A DNA stretch of 29,161 bases from Akkermansiaceae bacterium (GTDB taxonomy: Bacteria; Verrucomicrobiota; Verrucomicrobiia; Verrucomicrobiales; Akkermansiaceae), in assembly GCA_023300205.1 (NCBI GenBank), contig JALZVD010000095.1, positions 1 through 29,161 on the forward strand, given 5' to 3'. Positions 8,902 to 15,815 of the stretch are shown here, piece after piece. Each line of letters begins with the position of its first letter. Within the stretch, counting starts at the first letter, position 1. Below the pieces are notes generated by a model. That model saw only the letters and a program-made list of their open reading frames with translations. It was not told the DNA's origin and did not search any database. The position numbers and the translations under genes are program-made.

Positions 8902-8914
8902 TCCCGCTTCCTCT

Positions 8915-9184
8915 ATGGCAAGATCAAGTTGGAAAGCGCGCAACGAGCGCAAGAAAAAAACAGTAGCTAAGTATGCACCACTTCGTGCTAAGCTTAAGCA
9001 GGAAAAAGATTATATTGGACTCAGTATGCTTCCTCGTGATGCATCACCTACGCGAGTAGTGAACCGCTGCGCATATACAGGACGTCGTCACGGCTTCTTG
9101 CGTCGCTTCAAGCTATCACGTATTGCGTTCCGCGAACTGGCTTCACACGGTATGATTCCGGGTGTGACTAAGTCTAGTTGGTAG
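8915..9184 (+). CDS. rpsN: 30S ribosomal protein S14, zinc-independent (C-minus) form
   Basis: Small-subunit ribosomal protein of the 30S head. From the ATG at 8915 it is 89 residues and begins [15 protein letters not shown], as expected for the family; an in-frame TTG at 8876 would add 13 unrelated residues and is rejected. The core [20 protein letters not shown] and the C-terminal [11 protein letters not shown] match the long S14 type. Only one cysteine remains where the zinc form has two CxxC pairs, so this is the zinc-independent version. It stands outside a ribosomal-protein operon, with fmdB-like 77 bases downstream. No Shine-Dalgarno sequence precedes the start. Confidence 0.95.
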   Translation: MARSSWKARNERKKKTVAKYAPLRAKLKQEKDYIGLSMLPRDASPTRVVNRCAYTGRRHGFLRRFKLSRIAFRELASHGMIPGVTKSSW

Positions 9185-9225
9185 ATTGTGGTTTTCTAGG
9201 TCACGTTACTGTGATACAAATTTTT

Positions 9226-9255
9226 GCGTAAGATGGGATTTATTCTGTCTTACGC
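9226..9255 (+). other. Hairpin between rpsN and the FmdB-like gene
   Basis: GCGTAAGA at 9226-9233 pairs perfectly with TCTTACGC at 9248-9255 around a 14-base loop, flanked by T-runs on both sides. It ends 6 bases before the ATG of the next gene. It could be a weak rpsN terminator or a translational control element for the FmdB-like gene; the following run (TTTCTT) is short for an intrinsic terminator. Confidence 0.5.
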
Positions 9256-9261
9256 TTTCTT

Positions 9262-9522
9262 ATGCCTTTATACGAATACATTTCAGAATGTCCTGATGAT
9301 CCTGACGCTAGTTGTAGGGTTTGTGTGAAGGGTTTTGAGTTACGTAGACCTGTGGAGCGCCCGCCACTGAAGGTTTGTCCTCTTTGTCGAAATGTGGTGA
9401 AGAAGGTGATTAGTCAGGTGAATACGCCTAAGGTGACGAAGCCATTTTCATTGGTTGATGCTAAGAAGGCTGGTTTCACTGTGTTGGAGAAGCGTGATGA
9501 GGGTGTGTTTGAGAAGCAGTAG
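9262..9522 (+). CDS. FmdB-family zinc-ribbon protein
   Basis: An 86-residue protein beginning MPLYEYISEC, the signature start of the FmdB/YfgJ-type putative regulatory zinc-ribbon family. Two cysteine pairs are seen: C-x-x-C in SCRVCVKGFE and C-x-x-C in VCPLCRNVVKK. The first knuckle is unusual in having extra residues between the initial Cys10 and the CRVC pair (ECPDDPDASCRVC). The family is often called a regulator after a methylotroph formamidase locus, but its general function is not established. No Shine-Dalgarno sequence; an inverted repeat ends 6 bases before the ATG. The 126 bases that follow, up to the helicase, hold nothing I recognise. Confidence 0.88.
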   Translation: MPLYEYISECPDDPDASCRVCVKGFELRRPVERPPLKVCPLCRNVVKKVISQVNTPKVTKPFSLVDAKKAGFTVLEKRDEGVFEKQ

Positions 9523-9648
9523 TCTTTTGATGTGATTGAAGTTTTTCTCAGTTTATTGTGGGCTTGGGATTGAGGTGATTATGGTGGTTTTGTTTTTGCT
9601 TGAGGATGATGGTTGACACTTTGGAGGCGTTGAAGAACTATTCAGCCG

Positions 9649-11658
9649 ATGTCAGAGGGATTTTCATTTTCTAGTTTAAACGAGGCTCAGAGGGATGCTG
9701 TGAATGCGCTACATGGGCCGGTGTTGATCTTGGCTGGTGCTGGGACGGGGAAGACGAGGACTGTGACTTGCCGGATCTCACATATGCTTGAGAAGGGGAT
9801 CGCTGCGAATAATATTCTGGCGGTAACGTTTACAAATAAGAGTGCGGTGGAGATGCGTGAGAGGGTGAGTGGTATGGTGGATAAGAAGGTTGCGAAGGAG
9901 CTAACGGTGTGTACGTTTCACTCGCTGTGTGTGAGGATTTTGAGGGAGGGGATAGAGAAGCTGGGTTATAAGAAAAATTTCACGATTTATGCGGGGAGTG
10001 ATCAGGTGGGTTTAATGAAGCAGTTGATCGTGCGTAAGGGGGGGAAGGATTTGAATTTGGATGCGATGCAGGTGCTGAGCATGATTTCTAAGAATAAGAA
10101 TGATGGGTTGGAGCCGGATGATCATGCGGATGAGTTGGTGTCGATCATCGCTAAGGCTTATACTGCTGAGTTGCGGACGCAGAATGCGGTGGATTTTGAT
10201 GATTTGTTGGTGTTGGCGGAGAGGTTGCTGCGTGAGCATTCAGATGTGCGTGATGTGCTGAGGGATAAGTATAGGTATGTGACTGTGGATGAGTTTCAGG
10301 ATACGAATGGTTTGCAGATGAAGTTGGTGCAGCAGTTGGTGGGCGCTCCGTATAATATTTGTGTGGTTGGTGATGATGATCAGAGTATTTATGGTTGGCG
10401 AGGTGCGGATGTGACGAATATTTTGCAGTTTGAGAGATTTTTTGCTAATCCGAAGGTGATTTTACTGGAGGTGAATTACCGTAGTAGTGCAGCTGTGTTG
10501 CATACGGCGAATTCGTTGATTAGGAATAATATTGGTCGACGTGAGAAGGAGCTGAAGCCGTTTCATGCTGGTGGTAAGCAATTACGTTTGATTAGTATGC
10601 CTGGTGATGATGAGGAGGCTGAGTTTATCGCTGAGGAGGTGCTGGAGCGTTGTAGGGCTGGAGAGAAGTCTTGGGAGGATTTTGCGGTGTTGTTCAGGAC
10701 GAATCAGCAGAGTAGGAATCTGGAGGCGGCGATGCGGACTTATGATATTCCTTATAGGGTGGTGGGTGCTCAGAGTTTCTTTGATAAGAAGGAGGTGCGA
10801 GATGTGCTGGCTTATTTGCAGATGTTTTATAATCCGATGGGAGATGTTCCTTTGTTGAGGGTGATAAGCGCTCCTCCGAGGGGGATAGGTCAGGGGTCAG
10901 TGATGTTGATGACTGAGGTGAGTCGTGAGCGGGATTGTAGTGTTTGGGAGGTGATGCAGGAGGAGGAGGTGTTGGAGCAGTTGAGTGCTAAGGTGCGTGG
11001 TTCGGTGAGGGAGTTTACTGAGTTGGTCACGGAGACGCGTGATCGGTTACTGGATACTAGGAGTAAGGAGAATATGGGGGATGTGTTGAAGGATTTTCTG
11101 GAGAAGATAGGGTATCAAGAGTGGATGATCCGTGGTTGTAAGACTGATGCTGAGAAGGAGAAGCGTGCGGAGGGGATTCATGATGTGGTTGATTATTTGC
11201 GTGATGCGTCACGGCAGGGTAAGACGCTGGAGAAGTTTCTTGATAGGATGGCGCTGCAGGAGAATAAGAATGATGATGACATTGAGAAGCAGAAGGGTGT
11301 CTGCTTGATTACGCTGCATGCTTCAAAGGGGTTGGAGTTTCCGATTGTGTATTTGGTGGGGTTGGAGAATGGGATTTTACCGCATAAGCGGAGTCAGGTG
11401 GAGGGGACGGTGGATGAGGAGCGTCGATTATTTTATGTGGGGATTACGCGTGCGCAGGATGAGCTGACGATGACGTATTGTAATTATCGAAGTAAGTATG
11501 GTGAACGGGTGCATTGTGAGAGTAGTTCGTTTATCAAGGAGTTGGATTTTGCTTTTATTGATGAATCAGATTATGAGGATATTATGGGGGCTGAGGCGAC
11601 GGAGGAGGAGCAGGAGAGTTTTTTCTCTAGCTTGAAGGATATGTTAGAGGATGATTAG
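9649..11658 (+). CDS. UvrD/Rep-family superfamily 1A DNA helicase
   Basis: ATP-driven 3'-to-5' DNA helicase for replication restart or repair. At 669 residues it is close to Rep (about 673) and shorter than UvrD or PcrA (about 720). Visible motifs: Q motif LNEAQRDAV, Walker A AGAGTGKT at 29-36, motif Ia VTFTNKSAVEMRER, Walker B DEFQD at 214-218, motif III VVGDDDQSIYGWRGAD, motif IV NYRSS, motif V LITLHASKGLEFPIVYLVGLENG and motif VI EERRLFYVGITRA. The GDDDQSIY form and the short acidic C-terminus without a Tudor-like extension make it more Rep-like, but UvrD, PcrA and Rep cannot be separated safely by eye. No Shine-Dalgarno sequence is visible. It converges on the LysM gene. Confidence 0.94.
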   Translation: MSEGFSFSSLNEAQRDAVNALHGPVLILAGAGTGKTRTVTCRISHMLEKGIAANNILAVTFTNKSAVEMRERVSGMVDKKVAKELTVCTFHSLCVRILREGIEKLGYKKNFTIYAGSDQVGLMKQLIVRKGGKDLNLDAMQVLSMISKNKNDGLEPDDHADELVSIIAKAYTAELRTQNAVDFDDLLVLAERLLREHSDVRDVLRDKYRYVTVDEFQDTNGLQMKLVQQLVGAPYNICVVGDDDQSIYGWRGADVTNILQFERFFANPKVILLEVNYRSSAAVLHTANSLIRNNIGRREKELKPFHAGGKQLRLISMPGDDEEAEFIAEEVLERCRAGEKSWEDFAVLFRTNQQSRNLEAAMRTYDIPYRVVGAQSFFDKKEVRDVLAYLQMFYNPMGDVPLLRVISAPPRGIGQGSVMLMTEVSRERDCSVWEVMQEEEVLEQLSAKVRGSVREFTELVTETRDRLLDTRSKENMGDVLKDFLEKIGYQEWMIRGCKTDAEKEKRAEGIHDVVDYLRDASRQGKTLEKFLDRMALQENKNDDDIEKQKGVCLITLHASKGLEFPIVYLVGLENGILPHKRSQVEGTVDEERRLFYVGITRAQDELTMTYCNYRSKYGERVHCESSSFIKELDFAFIDESDYEDIMGAEATEEEQESFFSSLKDMLEDD

Positions 11659-11694
11659 GTTCTGTGAGGGGAGGGTTGAGGCTCGAGATGGATT

Positions 11695-11736
11695 TTTAAA
11701 AAGCAAAATGCTCAGAGAGCGAACTCTCTGAGCATT
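11695..11736 (-). terminator. Intrinsic terminator for the LysM gene
   Basis: A perfect 13-base-pair stem (11707-11719 with 11724-11736) around a 4-base loop. Read on the minus strand it is followed by TTGCTTTTT, a good terminator for the LysM gene ending at 11785. On the plus strand no T-run follows, so it may only protect the 3' end of the helicase mRNA. A second, small 5-base-pair hairpin lies at 11744-11757. Confidence 0.8.
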
Positions 11737-11784
11737 CTATGTCACTGCCTCCGCAGTATTACTTATCCAATGAAAAAGTTGTTG

Positions 11785-12738
11785 TTATTTATTAGGAACA
11801 AAGAGCTCTGATCCTGCTGCCATTGGCTCGTCAGAAGGGAGGTCTAGTCCGTTAAGGGCATTAAGCACTATGATGGAGGTTCCGTGTTGTTTGGCGAATG
11901 CTCCGAATGTCATCTCGCGGCTTACGGGAACGGTTTTTGCTATATTGCTAGACTGTTTGACGTAAGATTCTGTTTTAGCCTTAGGGGCTGGCTTGGGTGC
12001 TGTGTGGGCTACTGTCTTCGGCTTAGAAGGGGTGGGTGTTGTCTTTTTGACTACCTTAGGAAGTGGCTTGTATGCGCTACTTGGCTTCTTCGCTTGTGTT
12101 GCTTTGCTGGCTTGTGATGAGGTTTTGTTTAGTTTGATGGTTTGGCCGATCTTTAAGGCATTAGGGTTTACGCCTGGATTAGCGGCAGAGAGAGCGGCTA
12201 ATGTTATGTTGTTCTTCTTGGCGATTCCGTAGAATGTGTCTCCTTTAGCTACTTTGTAAGTTGATCCCTTGGTTGAGATCGTTTGTGTGGTAGAGCTCGT
12301 TAGGCTAGCCTTTGGTGCTGGCTTTGCTTTTGGTGTAGTTGCTACTGTTGTGGAGTTTACCTGGGGGATGACTAGCTTTTGGTTGATTGCGATTTGGGAT
12401 GGTTTGACTTTAGGGTTAGCATTGATGAGTGAGCTTACGCTGACTCCGTGTTTTCTAGAAATGCTACTAAATGTGTCACCCGCTTTCACTGTGTGAGATT
12501 TGGAGGATGTGTATGTCTTCTTCACTGTTGATGTGGTAACAGGAAGAGCTACTTTGCCGTTTTTGCGACGCTCAAGATTAAGTAGTGATCTCAGTGAGCT
12601 TACTTCTGATTTGAGCTCTTGAATCTGACGTTCTTGCTCGCTTGCGAGCTTAGACATCGTGCTGGTTGTCGTTTGAGCCGATACGGATCCAACTAAGGGA
12701 GCTGTAAGTAAGGCAGTTGAGATAAGTAATGTTTTCAT
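11785..12738 (-). CDS. Secreted LysM-repeat peptidoglycan-binding protein
   Basis: A 317-residue exported protein likely to bind peptidoglycan. Residues 1-21 form a signal peptide with probable cleavage after SVSA. A short coiled coil follows (about 29-60, SEQERQIQELKSEVSSLRS). Two clear LysM domains are at about 82-125 (HTVKAGDTFSSISRKHGVS) and 162-204 (YKVAKGDTFYGIAKKNNIT). A third, divergent LysM-like segment closes the protein at about 273-315 (MTFGAFAKQHGTSIIVLNALNG). Lys/Pro/Ala/Thr-rich linkers join them. No hydrolase domain is present, so it is a binding or structural protein. A hairpin with a T-run lies 49 bases beyond the stop. Confidence 0.9.
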   Translation of the reverse strand: MKTLLISTALLTAPLVGSVSAQTTTSTMSKLASEQERQIQELKSEVSSLRSLLNLERRKNGKVALPVTTSTVKKTYTSSKSHTVKAGDTFSSISRKHGVSVSSLINANPKVKPSQIAINQKLVIPQVNSTTVATTPKAKPAPKASLTSSTTQTISTKGSTYKVAKGDTFYGIAKKNNITLAALSAANPGVNPNALKIGQTIKLNKTSSQASKATQAKKPSSAYKPLPKVVKKTTPTPSKPKTVAHTAPKPAPKAKTESYVKQSSNIAKTVPVSREMTFGAFAKQHGTSIIVLNALNGLDLPSDEPMAAGSELFVPNK

Positions 12739-13108
12739 AACGATTCTGAAATTATAATAAGTTATTTAATTTGTAAAGATTTAAATTCAAGTTTTCCTAA
12801 TAAATTTAAATTTTAATTAAAAGAGTTAAGTGTTAGTGAGTATGCTGATATTAGTGGTGTTGATTGAATCTATTAGATGGTAGGTTTTTATATTTTATTC
12901 ATCTATTTTATTAAAAAAAATGAGGTGTTGAATGGGGGATGATTTTTTTATTGAACGGAGAGGGTTAGAGTGGCTGTGGGGAAGTTTTTGTGGTGTTAGT
13001 GGAAATCGTTTTTAAGCTGTCTTTTTCATTGCAAAATAGGGGGTGGAGTGGTTTTTAGGCAGTGACATGTCAGATAAAGAAAGAAAATCATTAGAGGAGC
13101 GTCACAAT
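12739..13108. other. AT-rich divergent intergenic region, LysM gene to thrS
   Basis: This is the longest gap in the window. Bases 12750-12920 are very AT-rich and include the palindrome AAATTTAAATTT at 12802-12813 and A/T runs near 12912 and 12946. It must hold the thrS promoter; TTGAAT at 12864 with TATATT at 12889 is a weak candidate (19-base spacing). I see no T-box-like structure, RNA gene or small gene in it. An in-frame upward extension of thrS to GTG at 13043 is possible but unlikely. Confidence 0.5.
12751..12777 (-). promoter_or_regulatory. Candidate promoter of the LysM gene
   Basis: On the minus strand TTTACA (12777-12772) is followed after 15 bases by a perfect TATAAT (12756-12751). 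The ATG begins only 12 bases after the -10 box, so transcription would start about 6 bases before it, with no room for a Shine-Dalgarno sequence. The hexamers are good; the 15-base spacing is on the short side. Confidence 0.4.
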
Positions 13109-14944
13109 ATGAGTGACTTGGATCGTTTGCGTCATAGCTGTGCACATGTTTTAGCAACGGCGATCTTAAGGTTGTGGCCTGATGCTCAGCTTGCGGGTGG
13201 TCCTCCAGTGGAGAGTGGCTTTTATTATGACCTGGAGATGGAGCACCGGTTGTCACCAGATGATTTTGCTAAGATAGAGGCTGAGATGAAGAAGGTGGTG
13301 AAGGAGAATTCGCCTTTTGAGCGTGTGGTGGTGAGCCGTGAGGAGGCTATGCAATTAGCGAAAAGTGGACGTTTAGGTGGGGTGTCTGAACGAGTTGAGG
13401 GGAGTAAATTTAAGATCGATCTGTTAGATAGTATTCCTGAGGGAGAAGAGATTTCAATCTTTAAGAATAATGATTTCTGGGATTTGTGTGCGGGTCCTCA
13501 TGTGGGGCGTACTGGAAATTGTAAGGCGCATAAGGTGTTGAGTGTGGCTAGTGCCTTTTACAAGGGAGATAAGGACCGTGAGTCATTGCAGCGTGTGTAT
13601 GGCACATGCTTTAAGAATGTTACGATGCTGAATGATCATCTAGAGAAGCTAGAGGAAGCGAAGAAGCGTGATCATCGCCGTTTAGGTCGTGAGCTTGGTT
13701 TATTCCACATTGATGAGATGGTGGGGCAGGGGTTGATTCTTTGGAAACCAAAGGGAGCAATGGTGAGACGTCAGTTACAGGATTTTATCACTGCTGAGTT
13801 AGATAAGCAGGGGTATAGCCAGGTGTTTACTCCTCATATTGGGAAGCTGGATCTTTACCGCACTTCTGGGCATTTCCCGTATTACGAGGATAGTCAGTAT
13901 GCGGCGATTCCTGAGCGTTCTGCTCTGGAGAAGCTTGCGGATGACAATGCTCCTTGTGGTGAGTTAACGAATGGTCTGAAGACTGGAGATATTGAAGGCT
14001 ATATGCTTAGGCCAATGAATTGTCCTCATCATATTAAGATTTATAGTAGTGAGCACCGTAGTTACCGTGACTTGCCTGTTAGGCTTGCTGAGTTTGGGAC
14101 AGTGTATCGCTGGGAGCAGTCTGGTGAGTTGGGCGGAATGACACGGGTGCGAGGCTTCACTCAGGATGATGCGCATTTATTCTGTCTGCCTGAGCAGGTG
14201 GATGATGAGATTCAGGGTTGTTTGGCTCTGGTTGAGAAGGTTCTAAAGACTTTGGGGATGAATGATTACCGCGTGAGATTATCATTTAGTGATCCTGACT
14301 CTGATAAGTATGTGGGTGAACGAGATGTATGGGAAAAGGCAGAGAATTCACTGAAAGAAGCGGTAGAGAAGCTGGGAGCAGATTATACGATTGAGCTGGG
14401 TGAGGCTGCCTTTTATGGGCCGAAGATCGACTTCGTGGTGAAGGATGTGATTGGCAGGGATTGGCAGTTAGGAACTGTGCAGCTTGATTTTAATTTGCCT
14501 GAGAGATTTGATCTTACTTATGTAGGTAGTGATAATAAGTCTCATCGGCCTGTGATGATTCACCGTGCGCCGTTTGGTTCACTGGAGAGATTTGTGGGTT
14601 TATTGATAGAGCATTTCGAGGGTAAGTTCCCTACGTGGCTTGCTCCGGAGCAGGTGAGGGTATTGCCTTTATCTGATAAATTTCTAGAACATGGTGAGGC
14701 GGCAGCTAAGAGATTAGCGGATGCGGGAGTGCGGGTGAGCGTGGATAGAGCGGCTGAGAAACTGGGTGCAAAGATTCGACTTGCCAGATTAGCTAGAGTG
14801 CCTTACATGTTGGTCATCGGCGGGCAAGAAGCAGAGACAAACTCAGTTTCTGTCCGCCACCTAGAACGACAAGATCTAGGTACTGTAACTCTCGATGAAT
14901 TTGTTTCTAACATATCAAAAGAAATCAACGACAGATCACTTTAA
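13109..14944 (+). CDS. thrS: Threonyl-tRNA synthetase lacking the TGS domain
   Basis: Class II synthetase that charges tRNA-Thr. I choose ATG 13109 (611 residues): AGAGGAG lies 9 bases upstream and the protein then starts at the editing domain; ATG 13067 and GTG 13043 are in frame but have no good ribosome site and add no recognisable domain. The usual N-terminal TGS domain (about 60 residues) is absent. The editing domain keeps RHSCAH (His9, His13) and the distant DLCAGPH. The catalytic core has RPMNCPHH, in place of the common MNCPGH, RGFTQDDAHLFC and IHRAPFGSLERF, which together supply the Cys/His/His zinc ligands. An insertion of roughly 25 residues with its own cysteine precedes MNCPHH. 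The anticodon-binding domain fills the last 110 residues. infC follows 148 bases downstream, as in many bacteria. Confidence 0.94.
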   Translation: MSDLDRLRHSCAHVLATAILRLWPDAQLAGGPPVESGFYYDLEMEHRLSPDDFAKIEAEMKKVVKENSPFERVVVSREEAMQLAKSGRLGGVSERVEGSKFKIDLLDSIPEGEEISIFKNNDFWDLCAGPHVGRTGNCKAHKVLSVASAFYKGDKDRESLQRVYGTCFKNVTMLNDHLEKLEEAKKRDHRRLGRELGLFHIDEMVGQGLILWKPKGAMVRRQLQDFITAELDKQGYSQVFTPHIGKLDLYRTSGHFPYYEDSQYAAIPERSALEKLADDNAPCGELTNGLKTGDIEGYMLRPMNCPHHIKIYSSEHRSYRDLPVRLAEFGTVYRWEQSGELGGMTRVRGFTQDDAHLFCLPEQVDDEIQGCLALVEKVLKTLGMNDYRVRLSFSDPDSDKYVGERDVWEKAENSLKEAVEKLGADYTIELGEAAFYGPKIDFVVKDVIGRDWQLGTVQLDFNLPERFDLTYVGSDNKSHRPVMIHRAPFGSLERFVGLLIEHFEGKFPTWLAPEQVRVLPLSDKFLEHGEAAAKRLADAGVRVSVDRAAEKLGAKIRLARLARVPYMLVIGGQEAETNSVSVRHLERQDLGTVTLDEFVSNISKEINDRSL

Positions 14945-15092
14945 ACGTTCTGCTCCAACGCTGATAATAAGGACGAATATGATGGAGTGAACGATTTGTA
15001 ACATTTTCCCCAAATTCTCTCATCTGAGAGGAAGCTACACACTGTGGCTATAAGGAGCTCAAAAATAAAAATGAAATTAGGAGGACAAGACC
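14945..15092 (+). promoter_or_regulatory. infC leader with AGGAGG ribosome-binding site (15079-15084)
   Basis: The leader holds a small hairpin (CTCTCA/TGAGAG near 15018-15031), an AAGGAG at 15052-15057, and a perfect AGGAGG at 15079-15084 exactly 8 bases before the ATA at 15093. The AGGAGG decides the infC start. A nine-codon reading frame, ATG 15071 to TAA 15100, runs through the AGGAGG and over the ATA in another frame. Confidence 0.75.
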
Positions 15093-15731
15093 ATAGCTAA
15101 ACCAAAGAAGCCATTCAGAAAGCGTCGCGAGATGACTAGAGTTAACCAGTATATACGCGCGCCGAAAATCCGCGTAGTAATGGATAACGGAGACCAATTA
15201 GGAGTGATGAGCTCTCAAGAGGCTCTGCAAAAAGCAAAGTCACTAGGCTTGGACTTAGTTGAGATCACTGCTAAATCTGATCCACCAGTTTGTAAGATTT
15301 GTGATTTTGGTAAACATAAATACCAGATGTCAAAGCTGAAGAAGGATAAGACGAAGAGTGCTCCTAAGCTTAAGGAGATCAAGTTCCGAGTTCGTACTGA
15401 GGAACATGACTATAATTTAAAGTGTTCACGCATCGAGAAGTTTTTAGATGAGGGTAGCAAGGTGAAAGTAGGTCTGATGTTCCGTGGGCGTGAGAATGCT
15501 CACAAAGAGCTAGGAGTAGAAGTGCTCAAGCGTGTGGTAGCAGATATGGTGGGGATGGCTGCGGTAGACCAGCCACCTAGACTTGCTGGCAGAAATGTTA
15601 GTATGTTACTGTCACCGTTACCGGAAGATAAGCGCGTCAGGAAGTTTACTGCTCACGATGATGAAGATTACGTGGAGGAAGAATCTGATGAGGATGTAGA
15701 TGACGAAGCTACAGCTGATGAAGAGGAGTAA
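15093..15731 (+). CDS. infC: Translation initiation factor IF-3, probable ATA start
   Basis: IF-3 keeps 30S subunits free and checks the start codon and initiator tRNA. Both domains are clear: the N-domain VNQYIRAPKIRVV...LGVMSSQEAL, with DLVEITAKSDPPVCKICDFGKHKY, then a lysine-rich linker and the C-domain with KEIKFRVRTEEHDYN, KVGLMFRGRENAH and the LAGRNVSMLLSP end. The first in-frame ATG (15132) has no ribosome site, but ATA at 15093 lies 8 bases after a perfect AGGAGG and adds a basic 13-residue N-terminus (AKPKKPFRKRRE), giving 212 residues and the usual family length before the RVN motif. Non-AUG infC starts let IF-3 repress its own synthesis in other bacteria; that this operates here is inference. 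The last 25 residues form an unusual, strongly acidic tail. rpmI and rplT do not follow. Confidence 0.93.
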   Translation: MAKPKKPFRKRREMTRVNQYIRAPKIRVVMDNGDQLGVMSSQEALQKAKSLGLDLVEITAKSDPPVCKICDFGKHKYQMSKLKKDKTKSAPKLKEIKFRVRTEEHDYNLKCSRIEKFLDEGSKVKVGLMFRGRENAHKELGVEVLKRVVADMVGMAAVDQPPRLAGRNVSMLLSPLPEDKRVRKFTAHDDEDYVEEESDEDVDDEATADEEE

Positions 15732-15758
15732 TCTTCAGTAAAGCGTTACTAGATATTT

Positions 15759-15788
15759 AAAAAGCCCGCTTGATAAGCGGGCTTTTTT
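15759..15788 (+). terminator. Intrinsic terminator after infC
   Basis: AAGCCCGCTT pairs with AAGCGGGCTT around a 3-base loop, extended by A and T runs on the two sides, and is followed by TTTTTT. It lies 27 bases after the infC stop. The symmetric runs make it suitable for the convergent minus-strand gene ending at 15816 as well. Confidence 0.92.
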
Positions 15789-15815
15789 GTTCTTAAAGAT
15801 AAGAGTTTATGAAGA

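Noticed and set aside
8876..8914. TTG at 8876 as the rpsN start
   Set aside because: It adds 13 residues foreign to S14; the family starts at the ATG at 8915.
13043..13108. GTG 13043 or ATG 13067 as the thrS start
   Set aside because: Neither has a good ribosome site and the extra 22 or 14 residues match no ThrRS domain; ATG 13109 has AGAGGAG upstream. Not strictly excluded.
12739..13108. T-box or other riboswitch ahead of thrS
   Set aside because: No stem I/antiterminator pattern, no T-box-like consensus and no terminator hairpin were seen in the AT-rich gap.
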